A stretch of DNA of 64,000 nucleotides, from assembly GCF_038049925.1 (NCBI RefSeq), contig NZ_CP145809.1:62001-126000 (forward strand), written 5' to 3'. The position numbers and the translations under genes were made by a program. The notes beneath the pieces were generated by a model. The model was not told the DNA's origin. It did no database searches and saw nothing but the letters and a program-made list of their open reading frames with translations. The stretch comes from Georgenia sp. M64. Lineage in GTDB: Bacteria; Actinomycetota; Actinomycetes; Actinomycetales; Actinomycetaceae. Positions within the stretch are counted from its first letter, which is position 1; each line of letters starts with the position of its first letter. Shown piece after piece: positions 1 to 8,518 of the stretch.

Positions 1-522
1 GCGCTCGTGCCGCGCTTCGTCGTCCTGCACCTGGGTGAGGGGGTGCTGCGCGGGATCATGCCCACCACGTTCTGGCTCTTCGCGGTGGGCGCCTCGGTGG
101 CGCTCGCGGACACCCGACGACGCCGCCTGGCGGCCCTGGGCGTCGCGGTGGTCGGTGGGGCGTCCTTCTTCCCTGACGACCCGGTCCGCAACGCCACCGT
201 CGTCGCGGGGATCGTCGCCCTGGCCCTGGTGCCCCGGGTGCCCGTCCCAGCCGGCGCCGTGCGGGTGGTGGCCCTCCTCGCGTCGGCGTCCCTGTACATC
301 TACCTCGTGCAGTTCCAGATCCTCGACGTGGTGCGCGACCCCCTCGCCGGGACGGTGGTGTCGATCGCGGCGGGTTGCCTGCTGTGGCGGCTGGCGGACC
401 GCCCGGTGCGGCACCTGCAGGATCTCGTGCCCGTGCCCGTGCCCGTGCCCGTTCTCCCGTCGGACGACGGGGCCCGGTGTGCGGTCGGCGCCGAGCGGCG
501 CGACCTCAGCCGATCTCGCTGA
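1..522 (+). CDS. Acyltransferase-family membrane protein, C-terminal part (partial)
   Basis: The frame is open from the first base, so this is the 3' end of a gene that begins outside the window. About 173 residues remain. Hydrophobic segments alternate with short loops, including one ending SASLYIYLVQFQILDVV. That arrangement resembles the last membrane helices of acyltransferase-3 type proteins, or the acyltransferase tail of carrier-protein/adenylation fusions. The tail carries a VPVPVPVP run encoded by a hexanucleotide repeat. The last 17 bases overlap, tail to tail, the end of the oxidoreductase on the other strand. The enzymatic part lies outside the window, so substrate and exact family cannot be read. 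Confidence 0.55.
   Translation, partial: ALVPRFVVLHLGEGVLRGIMPTTFWLFAVGASVALADTRRRRLAALGVAVVGGASFFPDDPVRNATVVAGIVALALVPRVPVPAGAVRVVALLASASLYIYLVQFQILDVVRDPLAGTVVSIAAGCLLWRLADRPVRHLQDLVPVPVPVPVLPSDDGARCAVGAERRDLSRSR
427..450 (+). repeat. Hexanucleotide tandem repeat (GTGCCC x4)
   Basis: Four exact GTGCCC copies inside the coding end of the acyltransferase encode alternating Val-Pro. It is in frame and could expand or contract without a frameshift. Confidence 0.85.
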
Positions 523-1429
523 GGACCTCCGCGGCGATGAGGTCGAGGTGCTCGAGGTCGGTCATGTCCAGGCACTGCAGGTACAGCCGGGAGACCCCCA
601 GCTCGGCCATCTCCGCGATGCCCTCGAGCACCTCGTCCGGGGTGCCCGCCAGGCCGTGCTCGCGCAGCTCGGCCGGCTCGCGTCCGATGGCGTCGGCCCG
701 GCGGGTGACCTCGGCCTCGTCGGCGCCCACGCACGCGACGAACGCGGCCGAGTAGACGAGCTCGCCGGGGTCGCGGCCGGCCTCCTCGCACGCGGCCCGC
801 ACCCGGGCGATCTGGTGACGCATCTCGGACTTCTCGGGGAAGGACTGGTTGTACTCGGCGCCGAACCGGGCCGCCAGGCGCGGGGTCCGGCGGGGCCCGC
901 CACCGCCGATGATGATCGGCAGCGGGTCCTGCACCGGCTTGGGCAGCGCGGGAGAGTGCTCGAGGCGGTAGTTCTCACCGGTGAAGTCGAAGGTCTCGCC
1001 GACCGGCGTGCCCCACAGGCCCGTGACGATCTCGAGCTGCTCCTCGAGCATGCCGAACCGCCTGGCCGGGAAGGGCACCCCGTAGGCCCGGTGCTCCTGC
1101 TCGAACCACCCCGTGCCCAGGCCGAGCTCGACGCGACCGCCGGACATCGCGTCCACCTGAGCCACCTGCACGGCCAGCAGACCCGGGTGGCGGAAGGTGG
1201 CGGATGAGACGAGGGTGCCGAGCCGGATGGTCGAGGTCTCCCGCGCCAGGCCTGCGAGAGTCACCCAGGAGTCCGTGGGACCGGGCAGCGGGTTCCCGTC
1301 ACCCATGCGCAGGAAGTGGTCGGAGCGGAAGAACGCGTCGAAGCCCAGGGCCTCGGCGCGTCGGGCCATCGCGAGCTGGTCGTCGTAGGAGGCGCCCTGC
1401 TGGGGCTCGGTGAAGATCCTCAGGTCCAT
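506..1429 (-). CDS. LLM-class (luciferase-like) F420-dependent oxidoreductase
   Basis: A 307-residue luciferase-like monooxygenase-fold protein (TIM barrel, cofactor F420 or flavin). Near the N-terminus is the SDHF motif (about residues 36-39). A long conserved block then runs LGTLVSSATFRHPGLLA, VAQVDAMSGGRVELGLGTGW, typical of the F420-dependent group of this family. No signal peptide is present, so it should be cytoplasmic. I chose ATG at 1429 over a longer upstream frame because homologues begin at MDLRIF and a CAGGGT hexamer ends exactly 6 nt before this ATG. The substrate cannot be inferred and neighbours give no pathway. Confidence 0.88.
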   Translation of the reverse strand: MDLRIFTEPQQGASYDDQLAMARRAEALGFDAFFRSDHFLRMGDGNPLPGPTDSWVTLAGLARETSTIRLGTLVSSATFRHPGLLAVQVAQVDAMSGGRVELGLGTGWFEQEHRAYGVPFPARRFGMLEEQLEIVTGLWGTPVGETFDFTGENYRLEHSPALPKPVQDPLPIIIGGGGPRRTPRLAARFGAEYNQSFPEKSEMRHQIARVRAACEEAGRDPGELVYSAAFVACVGADEAEVTRRADAIGREPAELREHGLAGTPDEVLEGIAEMAELGVSRLYLQCLDMTDLEHLDLIAAEVLSEIG

Positions 1430-1441
1430 GCACCCACCCTG
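1430..1441 (-). promoter_or_regulatory. Probable leaderless -10 (CAGGGT)
   Basis: CAGGGT on the minus strand ends 6 nt before the ATG at 1429, and no Shine-Dalgarno is visible. This is a weak match to TANNNT but fits the pattern seen at many starts in the window. Confidence 0.35.
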
Positions 1442-1556
1442 CCAGAGCCGGCCGACGACCGGCCCGCGGGCGGGCACGAGTGCGCGGCCGGCTGCTCCGG
1501 GGATCCACGCGCTCGTGCGGCACGTGCGCGCGGGTGTGCCGGTCCCGTGCCACGCC

Positions 1557-1570
1557 TACCCTTGGACCAC
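1557..1570 (+). promoter_or_regulatory. Probable leaderless -10 (TACCCT)
   Basis: TACCCT at 1557-1562 lies 8 nt before the ATG at 1571. No ribosome-binding site is visible, so the transcript may start at or just before the start codon. Confidence 0.4.
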
Positions 1571-2686
1571 ATGACCGTCGACGTCGCGCGCCTCCGCCTG
1601 GCCGCACAACGCCTCGTCGGCCCGCGCGAACCGACCGCCGCCGCCGTGGTCCGGTGGATGACCGCGATGCAGGCGCAGGACTACCCAGGCGCCCTGGCGT
1701 CGGTGATGCTGCGTACGGAGCGCGCCGGCGCCCCCGACGGCGGCGGCGCCCCCCATCGCGGCCCGGACGACGGCGATGCCACCGACCACCGCGGCGTCCG
1801 CGCCGCCCTGGACACCGGCGCCGTGGTGCGCTCCTGGCCGATGCGCGGCACCCTCCACCTGGTGCCCGCCGAGGACCTGGGCTGGATGCTCGCGCTGACG
1901 AGCGAGCGGCTCCTCACCGGCGCCGCCCGCCGTCGCGAGCAGCTCGGCATCGACGAGGCGATGCTCGGGCGCGCGACGACCCTCGCCGTCGAGGCCCTCA
2001 ACGGCGGCCGCTCGATCCGTCGCGCCGAGCTCATGGCGCTGTGGGAGCGCGCCGGCCTGCTCGGCGTCCCGCAGTGCGGTTACCACCTGCTGTGGCACCT
2101 CTCCCAGCGCGGCGTGACGTGCTTCGGCCCCACGGACGGCGCCGAGCAGCGGATCGTCCTGCTCGACGAGTGGGTGCCCGCGCCGCACCGGCCCGGCCGT
2201 GAGGAGGCGCTGGGGGAGTGGGTGCGGCGCTACTTCCTCAGCCACGGGCCCGCCACTGTGGCCGACTTCCGGTCCTGGACCAAGCTCACCGCCGCGGACA
2301 CCCGCACCGGCCTCGCCCTCGCCCGGGACCGGCTCGAGGCGGTCGACGTCGGCGGCGTCGAGCACCTCATGGACCCGGCCACGCCCCAGCGCCTGGCGGA
2401 CGCGCGGGCCGAGGCCGGCGGTGTCCTCCTCCTGCCCGGCTTCGACGAGCTCATCCTCGGCTACGCCGACCGGACCGCGACCCTCGACCCCGCCCACGCC
2501 GAACGGGTGGTCCCCGGCGGCAACGGGATGTTCCGGCCGACGGTCCTCGCGCGCGGCCGGGTCGTGGGCACCTGGCGGCGGGTCGGCAGGGGGCGACGCA
2601 TCGAGGCCGAGCCGTTCACCGACCTCCCGGCAACCGTCCGGCGGGGGATCGAGCGCCGCGCGGCCGAGTACCCGGCGGTGGCATGA
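1571..2686 (+). CDS. Winged-helix DNA-binding / AlkZ-like DNA glycosylase family protein (HTH_42)
   Basis: A 371-residue protein of the HTH_42 family (PF06224), which includes the bacterial DNA glycosylases AlkZ and YcaQ/AlkX. Early in the protein is WMTAMQAQDYPGAL, giving Gln34-x-Gln36. A QxQ pair at this place is the catalytic signature of the AlkZ branch that unhooks interstrand crosslinks or bulky alkyl adducts; YcaQ-type members carry QxD. Later blocks, R-MRGTLHLV and LLPGFDELILGY, are also family hallmarks. The stop codon overlaps the start of the downstream lipoprotein (ATGA). The glycosylase role is inferred from motif position only. Confidence 0.82.
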   Translation: MTVDVARLRLAAQRLVGPREPTAAAVVRWMTAMQAQDYPGALASVMLRTERAGAPDGGGAPHRGPDDGDATDHRGVRAALDTGAVVRSWPMRGTLHLVPAEDLGWMLALTSERLLTGAARRREQLGIDEAMLGRATTLAVEALNGGRSIRRAELMALWERAGLLGVPQCGYHLLWHLSQRGVTCFGPTDGAEQRIVLLDEWVPAPHRPGREEALGEWVRRYFLSHGPATVADFRSWTKLTAADTRTGLALARDRLEAVDVGGVEHLMDPATPQRLADARAEAGGVLLLPGFDELILGYADRTATLDPAHAERVVPGGNGMFRPTVLARGRVVGTWRRVGRGRRIEAEPFTDLPATVRRGIERRAAEYPAVA

Positions 2687-3867
2687 CCTCGAACCGACCC
2701 ACCCGGCGAGCCGTCCTCTCGGGAGGCCTCCTCGCCGCGCTCGCAGCCTGCGCCGGACCGGAGACGGCCCGGCAGGTCGGCGCGCCCGCTCTCCGGCCGA
2801 CCGAGGCTCCCACGGTCTCCCTACCGGCACCCACGCCGACCCCGGCAGCGCCGCCGCGGCCCCAGCTGGAGGTGATGGCCGGCCAGATGCTCATGCTCGG
2901 CTTCCCCGGCGCCGTCCTCACCCCGGACAACCCGGTGCTCGCCGAGCTCACCGAGCGCCACCTCGGCTCGGTCGTCCTCTTCTCCGCCGGTGGCGCGTCG
3001 AACGTGGCCTCGCCCGAGCAGGTGGCCGCGCTGACGGCGTCGCTCCAGGAGGCGGCGGCGTCCCCGCTGCTCGTCGCCGTCGACCAGGAGGGCGGCCGGG
3101 TGGCTCGCCTCGGTCCGACGCGGGGCTTCCCGCCGACGTTGTCGGCGCGCGACCTCGGGCGCGGGGACCCCGCCGCCACCCGCGCGGCGTCGGCCGAGAT
3201 GGCCCGCACGCTCGCCGCGGCGGGCGTCACCCTCAACCTCGCGCCGGTCGTCGACGTCGACACCTACCCGGCCAACCCGGTGATCGGCTCCCTGGGGCGC
3301 AGCTTCTCGGCCGACCCCGCGGCGGTGGCCGCGCACGCCGCCGCGTTCGTCCAGGGCCACCACGACGTCGGCGTCCTCACCACGCTCAAGCACTTCCCCG
3401 GTCACGGGAGCTCGCGGGGGGACACCCACGCCGGGCTCGTCGACGTCACCGCCACCTGGGACGCGGTCGAGCTCGAGCCCTACCGCGTGCTCGTCGACGC
3501 CGGTCTCGCCGACGCGGTCATGGTCGCCCACGTCGTCAACACCGCCGTGGACCCGCGGTACCCGGCGTCGCTGTCCGCGGCGACCATCAACGGGCTGCTG
3601 CGCGGTGAGCTGGGGTACCGGGGCGTCGTCATCAGCGACGACCTGCTCATGGGGGCCGTCGCCCGGGAGTGGGGGTTCGAGGAGGCGGTGCGCCGCGCGG
3701 TGCTCGCCGGAACCGACATCGTCCTGCTCGCCTCGGTCACGCACGGGGCCCGGGCCCACGCGGCCATCCTGGCGATGGTCGAGGCCGGGGAGGTCAGCGA
3801 GGCGCGTATCGCGGCGTCCTACCAGCGGGTGCAGGCGCTCAAGGCCCGCTCGCTCGCCGCCGCCTGA
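2683..3867 (+). CDS. Glycoside hydrolase family 3 lipoprotein, NagZ-type beta-N-acetylhexosaminidase
   Basis: A 394-residue exported GH3 enzyme. The N-terminus has a twin-arginine-like start (TRRAVLSGGLL) and a lipobox LAALAAC with Cys23, so it is probably anchored outside the membrane. The body has the NagZ signature KHFPGHG near residue 237, followed by the D-T-H dyad used as acid/base in this subgroup. SDDLLM near residue 319 supplies the nucleophile Asp. It probably removes N-acetylglucosamine from muropeptides or cell-wall fragments; exact substrate is inferred. Its ATG overlaps the stop of the upstream HTH_42 gene by 4 bp, so the two are likely co-translated, although no functional link is obvious. 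Confidence 0.9.
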   Translation: MTSNRPTRRAVLSGGLLAALAACAGPETARQVGAPALRPTEAPTVSLPAPTPTPAAPPRPQLEVMAGQMLMLGFPGAVLTPDNPVLAELTERHLGSVVLFSAGGASNVASPEQVAALTASLQEAAASPLLVAVDQEGGRVARLGPTRGFPPTLSARDLGRGDPAATRAASAEMARTLAAAGVTLNLAPVVDVDTYPANPVIGSLGRSFSADPAAVAAHAAAFVQGHHDVGVLTTLKHFPGHGSSRGDTHAGLVDVTATWDAVELEPYRVLVDAGLADAVMVAHVVNTAVDPRYPASLSAATINGLLRGELGYRGVVISDDLLMGAVAREWGFEEAVRRAVLAGTDIVLLASVTHGARAHAAILAMVEAGEVSEARIAASYQRVQALKARSLAAA

Positions 3868-3928
3868 GCGCGGCTGGGCCGGCCGCCTGGGCGTGGACGA
3901 GCCCCGCCGCCTGAGCGCGGGCGTGGAA

Positions 3929-3991
3929 GAGCCCGCGGGTCCGGCCGTTCGGCCGGTGCCGTGTAGGACGAGCTCACGGCCCCGCGGGCTC
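3929..3991. other. Structured intergenic element with three-way-junction folding potential
   Basis: Between the NagZ-type gene and the phosphatase, an 11-bp perfect outer stem (GAGCCCGCGGG at 3929-3939 with CCCGCGGGCTC at 3981-3991) encloses two inner hairpins. These are CCGGCC-GTTC-GGCCGG at 3941-3956 and GCCGTG/CACGGC at 3958-3980. It may simply be a strong terminator, but the branched layout is more elaborate than the other hairpins here. The stretch just before it (3860-3928) holds degenerate copies of a CCGCCTGAGCGCGG unit. Confidence 0.5.
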
Positions 3992-4184
3992 CGGTGACCA
4001 CCTGGTTCTCGCCGCCGCCGTGGCGGGAGGACCGGCAGGTCCGTCCGCTGACGGCTAGCGGGTGGCCACCTCACGCGTCCTGCAGGAATTCACCTCTGGA
4101 CCACCTCCTCTCTCGTGTGCGCACCACGGTAAGCACCTCACCCGGGCGCTGTCACCCCCTTTTCGGGACGCAACGCTCCACTGG
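3992..4184. other. Intergenic region without a recognisable gene
   Basis: I see no convincing coding frame, tRNA or known riboswitch core between the structured element and the -10-like hexamer of the phosphatase gene. A T-box was considered and its conserved core is missing. Confidence 0.5.
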
Positions 4185-4196
4185 CACGATGGTGTG
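4185..4196 (+). promoter_or_regulatory. Possible leaderless -10 (CACGAT)
   Basis: CACGAT ends 6 nt before the GTG at 4197. There is no Shine-Dalgarno upstream, and this spacing is the main reason for choosing that GTG. Confidence 0.3.
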
Positions 4197-4730
4197 GTGA
4201 GCACCCCAGACCCGTACCGCGTCCTCGTCGTCTGCACCGGCAACATCTGCCGCTCGCCCATGGGCGAGGTGGTGCTGCGCGAGCGGCTGCGCGAGGCCGG
4301 GCTCGACGACGCCGTCGAGGTCGCCTCGGGCGGGGTCAGCGACGAGGAGCGCGGCAACCCCATCGACCCGCGCGCGCACTCGGTCCTCGTCGAGCGCGGG
4401 TACGACCCCCACGTGCACAGCGCCCACCGGGTCGAGGAGGAGGAGCTGGCCGCCTACGACCTCGTCCTCGCCATGACCACCGAGCACGCCCGCGTGCTGC
4501 GCCGACGGGCGCGCGGCCTCGACCGCGCCGCGGAGATTCGCCTCTGGCGCGAGTTCGACGCCACCGCGCCGCGGCTGGCCGACGGCGCCGCCGAGCACCA
4601 CCTGGACGTGCCCGACCCCTGGTACGGCGGCCGGGAAGGCTTCTACGACACTCTCGAGGTCGTCGAGCGCGGGGCCGAGAGCGTGCTGGCGCTCGTCCGC
4701 GAGCGGCTGGGAGTCAGTCCGCAGCCGTGA
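4197..4730 (+). CDS. Low-molecular-weight protein-tyrosine phosphatase
   Basis: A 177-residue cytoplasmic phosphatase. The P-loop CTGNICRSP places the nucleophile Cys13 and Arg19 in the C(X)5R signature near the N-terminus, as expected. The general-acid motif DPW lies near residue 139 (VPDPWYGG). Length is close to the family norm of about 150-180. GTG at 4197 was chosen because it leaves 12 residues before the P-loop and sits 6 nt behind a CACGAT hexamer; a GTG one codon upstream is an alternative. The last 17 bases overlap the 3' end of the phosphoribosyltransferase on the other strand. The target protein is unknown. Confidence 0.9.
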   Translation: MSTPDPYRVLVVCTGNICRSPMGEVVLRERLREAGLDDAVEVASGGVSDEERGNPIDPRAHSVLVERGYDPHVHSAHRVEEEELAAYDLVLAMTTEHARVLRRRARGLDRAAEIRLWREFDATAPRLADGAAEHHLDVPDPWYGGREGFYDTLEVVERGAESVLALVRERLGVSPQP

Positions 4731-5292
4731 CCGGTGGCTGCGCCGACCACGGGAACGTGATCCACAGGTCGGTGCGGCGCCAGACGTAGTCCGGCTCGAT
4801 GACCGAGCGGGGCTTGGCGTAGACGACGGCCGAGCGCGCGTCGACCGCGACCGTCTCCCCGGTGGTGACCGCACCGTCGCCGTCGACGTCGGCCGGCAGG
4901 CCCCGGGTGCGGATGAGGTCCATGACGAGCGCGAGCGTGCGGCCGGAGTCCGCGACGTCGTCGACGACGAGCACGCGCTTGCCCGGCAGCTCCGAGGTGT
5001 CCATGAGCGGGGGCAGCACGACCGGCTCGGGCAGGGTCTCGGCGACGCCGGTGTAGAACTCGACGTTGAGCGTGCCCATCGCCTTCGTCCCCAGCGCGTA
5101 CGCGACCGCCCCGGCGGGCACGAGCCCGCCCCGGGCGACGGCGATGACGAGGTCGGGCATCCACCCCGAGCGGACCACCTCGCGCGCGAGGTCCCGTGCG
5201 GCCTCCCCGAACTGGGCCCAGCCGAGGACCTCGCGCTCCTGCTCCTCAGCGGTGGTGGCGCCGTCGTCGAAGGCCCGTGTCGTCTCGCTCAT
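4714..5292 (-). CDS. Phosphoribosyltransferase (Gpt/xanthine-hypoxanthine-like)
   Basis: A 192-residue type I phosphoribosyltransferase. The PRPP-binding loop reads VLVVDDVADSGRTL at about 107-120, with the two acidic residues and the SGRT turn intact. An upstream AVARGGLVPAG segment (about 51-61) also fits the family. It probably transfers phosphoribose from PRPP to a purine base, but some members are annotated only as domain proteins. TAGGCT ends 6 nt before the ATG, and no Shine-Dalgarno is seen, so the mRNA is probably leaderless. It runs convergently into the phosphatase gene with a 17-bp overlap. Confidence 0.88.
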   Translation of the reverse strand: MSETTRAFDDGATTAEEQEREVLGWAQFGEAARDLAREVVRSGWMPDLVIAVARGGLVPAGAVAYALGTKAMGTLNVEFYTGVAETLPEPVVLPPLMDTSELPGKRVLVVDDVADSGRTLALVMDLIRTRGLPADVDGDGAVTTGETVAVDARSAVVYAKPRSVIEPDYVWRRTDLWITFPWSAQPPVTAAD

Positions 5293-5304
5293 CCGCCCAG
5301 CCTA
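5293..5304 (-). promoter_or_regulatory. Leaderless -10 (TAGGCT)
   Basis: TAGGCT on the minus strand (5304-5299) lies 6 nt before the ATG of the phosphoribosyltransferase. Confidence 0.6.
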
Positions 5305-5368
5305 CGGCCGTGCGGACCGGGACCTCCGCGACGGTGGCGGGGACCGTGCTCGGCGCGCGTCGACCTGC

Positions 5369-6079
5369 TCAGCGGCGCATCGAGACGTGCACGTGGTCGA
5401 AGTGGCCGCCGACGGCGTCGGTCGGGTCGTACACGCCCCCGCCGTCGTAGGGGGCCCAGCCCAGGTGCGGGCGCGACTCCACCCAGATCCGGCCCTGCCA
5501 GATCACGTACCGCACCTGCAGGGCGTCGGCGTGCCGGCGCAGCCACTCCGCGGTGGCCCAGCCCTCGGCGAGGTCGGTGCCCGCGGCGAACTCCCCGGCC
5601 GGGCCGGGGAAGAAGTCGCACGCCCGCCCGGCCGGGTGGTCGCTGCCCGGGTTCCAGGCGTGCTCGCTCCAGCACGTCGCCGGCTGCGCGCCGAACGCGG
5701 CGGTGACCTGCTCGAGCATCCACGACGTCGGCGCGGTCAGGCACCCGCCGGTGCCGGTGGGGTCCGCGGCCGTGCAGCCGCCCTTCTCGCCGGTGAAGGG
5801 CGCGGGCGCCCCGGGGAGGGGGGTGCTCACGGGCGCGGCGGGACCGCCGACGAGCCGGTCCGCCGGTCGGGCGTCCCAGGCCGCGAGGCCGGCCAGGGCG
5901 AGGGCGGCCAGCGCCACCGCGCGCAGCACCCGTGCTCGGCGACGCACCCTCCGGCTGCGCGCGGTCGGGCGGCGCGCCGTCGGCGGGCGTGCAGTCCCGC
6001 TCCGCGCGGTCGGCCGCTGCGAGGCTCCTCCTGAGGCAGACGGCCTCACCCCGCGCCCGCTGACCGCACCGCCTCCCAT
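5369..6079 (-). CDS. Secreted M15-like peptidase / ARB_07466-type C-terminal domain protein
   Basis: A 236-residue protein with a long Arg-rich N-terminus and then one hydrophobic segment (VLRAVALAALALAGLAAWDA), so it is probably exported or membrane-anchored. The C-terminal domain has HPAGRACDFF, YVIWQGRIW and HFDHVHVS. These supply the His/Asp/His zinc ligands seen in D-Ala-D-Ala carboxypeptidase-like (M15/VanY-fold) domains found in actinobacterial cell-wall proteins. The start is uncertain: I use ATG at 6079, but GTG at 6139 gives 20 more residues and neither has a clear ribosome-binding site. A role in peptidoglycan turnover is inference. Confidence 0.72.
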   Translation of the reverse strand: MGGGAVSGRGVRPSASGGASQRPTARSGTARPPTARRPTARSRRVRRRARVLRAVALAALALAGLAAWDARPADRLVGGPAAPVSTPLPGAPAPFTGEKGGCTAADPTGTGGCLTAPTSWMLEQVTAAFGAQPATCWSEHAWNPGSDHPAGRACDFFPGPAGEFAAGTDLAEGWATAEWLRRHADALQVRYVIWQGRIWVESRPHLGWAPYDGGGVYDPTDAVGGHFDHVHVSMRR

Positions 6080-6179
6080 GGCACCAGTGCAGCACGTCCG
6101 CAGCCGGACGGCCGGGTCCGTGCGTCGGACGCCCGCCACCAGATGGTGGATTCGGAGGGCGGGGCACCCGGACCCGGCC

Positions 6180-6191
6180 TAGCATCCGATC
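6180..6191 (+). promoter_or_regulatory. Leaderless -10 (TAGCAT)
   Basis: TAGCAT at 6180-6185 ends 6 nt before the ATG of the kinase gene; no Shine-Dalgarno is present. Confidence 0.55.
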
Positions 6192-6821
6192 ATGGAGCCA
6201 GTGCCGTCCTCCGCCCGCCGTTACGTCCTGAACCGCCTCGCCGAGGGCCTCGTGACGCGGGCCCGGGACGTGAGGTGCCTGCGGGTGGGGATCGACGGCC
6301 CCGACGCCGCGGGCAAGACCACCTTCGCGCGCCAGCTCGACGACATCCTCACCCCGATGCTCCACGACGGCGCCGAGGTCCGCCGGTTCAGCACCGACGA
6401 GTTCATGGTCCCCATCCAGGTCCGGCGCACCCCCGCGGCGGCGGACCCCGCCTGGCTCTACGCGCACGCCTACGAGCTCGACCGGATCCGCGACACCGCG
6501 CTCGGCGCGGACCACGACCCGCCGGGCACGATCGTCCTCGTCGACGGCATGTCCCTGCAGCGCCCCGAGCTCGCCGACCTCTGGGACGTGACGATCTACC
6601 TCTCGGTCACCGAGGACGTGGCCATGGGGCGGGTCCGCGTGCGGGACCGCCACATCTACAACGAGGACCAGCTCGGCGCCCTCGAGCACCGGTACCGCGA
6701 GCGGTACTTCCCTGCCCTGCGCCTGTACGTCGAGCGGGACGACCCCGTGACCAGGGCCGACGTCCTCATCGACATGCACGACGTCGACAAGCCGGTCGTC
6801 GTGCGCTGGGACGGCTTCTGA
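6192..6821 (+). CDS. Uridine kinase-like P-loop nucleoside kinase
   Basis: A 209-residue P-loop NTPase. The Walker A motif GIDGPDAAGKTT lies at 33-44, a form common in uridine kinase-like and phosphoribulokinase-like proteins. An acidic FSTDEFM segment follows near residue 60, and IVLVDGMSLQRPEL gives a Walker B-like strand. No transmembrane segment is present. It probably phosphorylates a nucleoside or small metabolite with ATP; the substrate cannot be assigned. It stands alone between a divergent peptidase gene and the pnt operon. Confidence 0.8.
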   Translation: MEPVPSSARRYVLNRLAEGLVTRARDVRCLRVGIDGPDAAGKTTFARQLDDILTPMLHDGAEVRRFSTDEFMVPIQVRRTPAAADPAWLYAHAYELDRIRDTALGADHDPPGTIVLVDGMSLQRPELADLWDVTIYLSVTEDVAMGRVRVRDRHIYNEDQLGALEHRYRERYFPALRLYVERDDPVTRADVLIDMHDVDKPVVVRWDGF

Positions 6822-6893
6822 CCGTCCCGGGCCCGCACCGGCGGTCCGGCGGGCGTTGGGGACAAAGTCCCAGAATCCGGACTCGGACGAGCC

Positions 6894-6905
6894 TAGGCTC
6901 GGTCT
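6894..6905 (+). promoter_or_regulatory. Leaderless -10 of the pnt operon (TAGGCT)
   Basis: TAGGCT at 6894-6899 ends 6 nt before the GTG start of pntAa, which has no Shine-Dalgarno. Confidence 0.6.
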
Positions 6906-8197
<1,292 letters not shown>

Positions 8198-8201
<4 letters not shown>

Positions 8202-8518
8202 GCGGCATCACGATCCTGACCCTCTTCGTCCTGGCGGCGTTCGTCGGCGTCGAGGTGGTCTCGAAGGTCTCCTCGACCCTGCACACCCCGCTGATGTCGG
8301 GCGCGAACGCCATCCACGGCATCATCCTCGTCGGCGCGATCGCCGTGACCGCCCACGCGACCGAGCCCTGGCTCATCGTGCTCGGGTCCCTCGCGACCCT
8401 CCTCGCGACCGTCAACCTCGTCGGCGGGTTCGTCGTCACCGACCGGATGCTCGAGATGTTCTCCGGCCGGCCCAAGCAGCCCCAGCGTGAGTCCGAGATG
8501 GCCGGTGACCCCCGATGA
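8198..8518 (+). CDS. pntAb: NAD(P) transhydrogenase subunit alpha part 2 (membrane domain)
   Basis: A 106-residue membrane protein with three hydrophobic segments. The block KVSSTLHTPLMSGANAIHG is diagnostic of the alpha-subunit membrane part. It forms the proton channel with PntB. It overlaps pntAa and pntB by 4 bp each (ATGA), which indicates translational coupling in one operon. Having the alpha chain split in two is normal for many bacteria. Confidence 0.95.

Noticed and set aside
3929-3991. tRNA
   Set aside because: Three arms only, no anticodon loop or TTC arm sequence, and an over-long acceptor-like helix.
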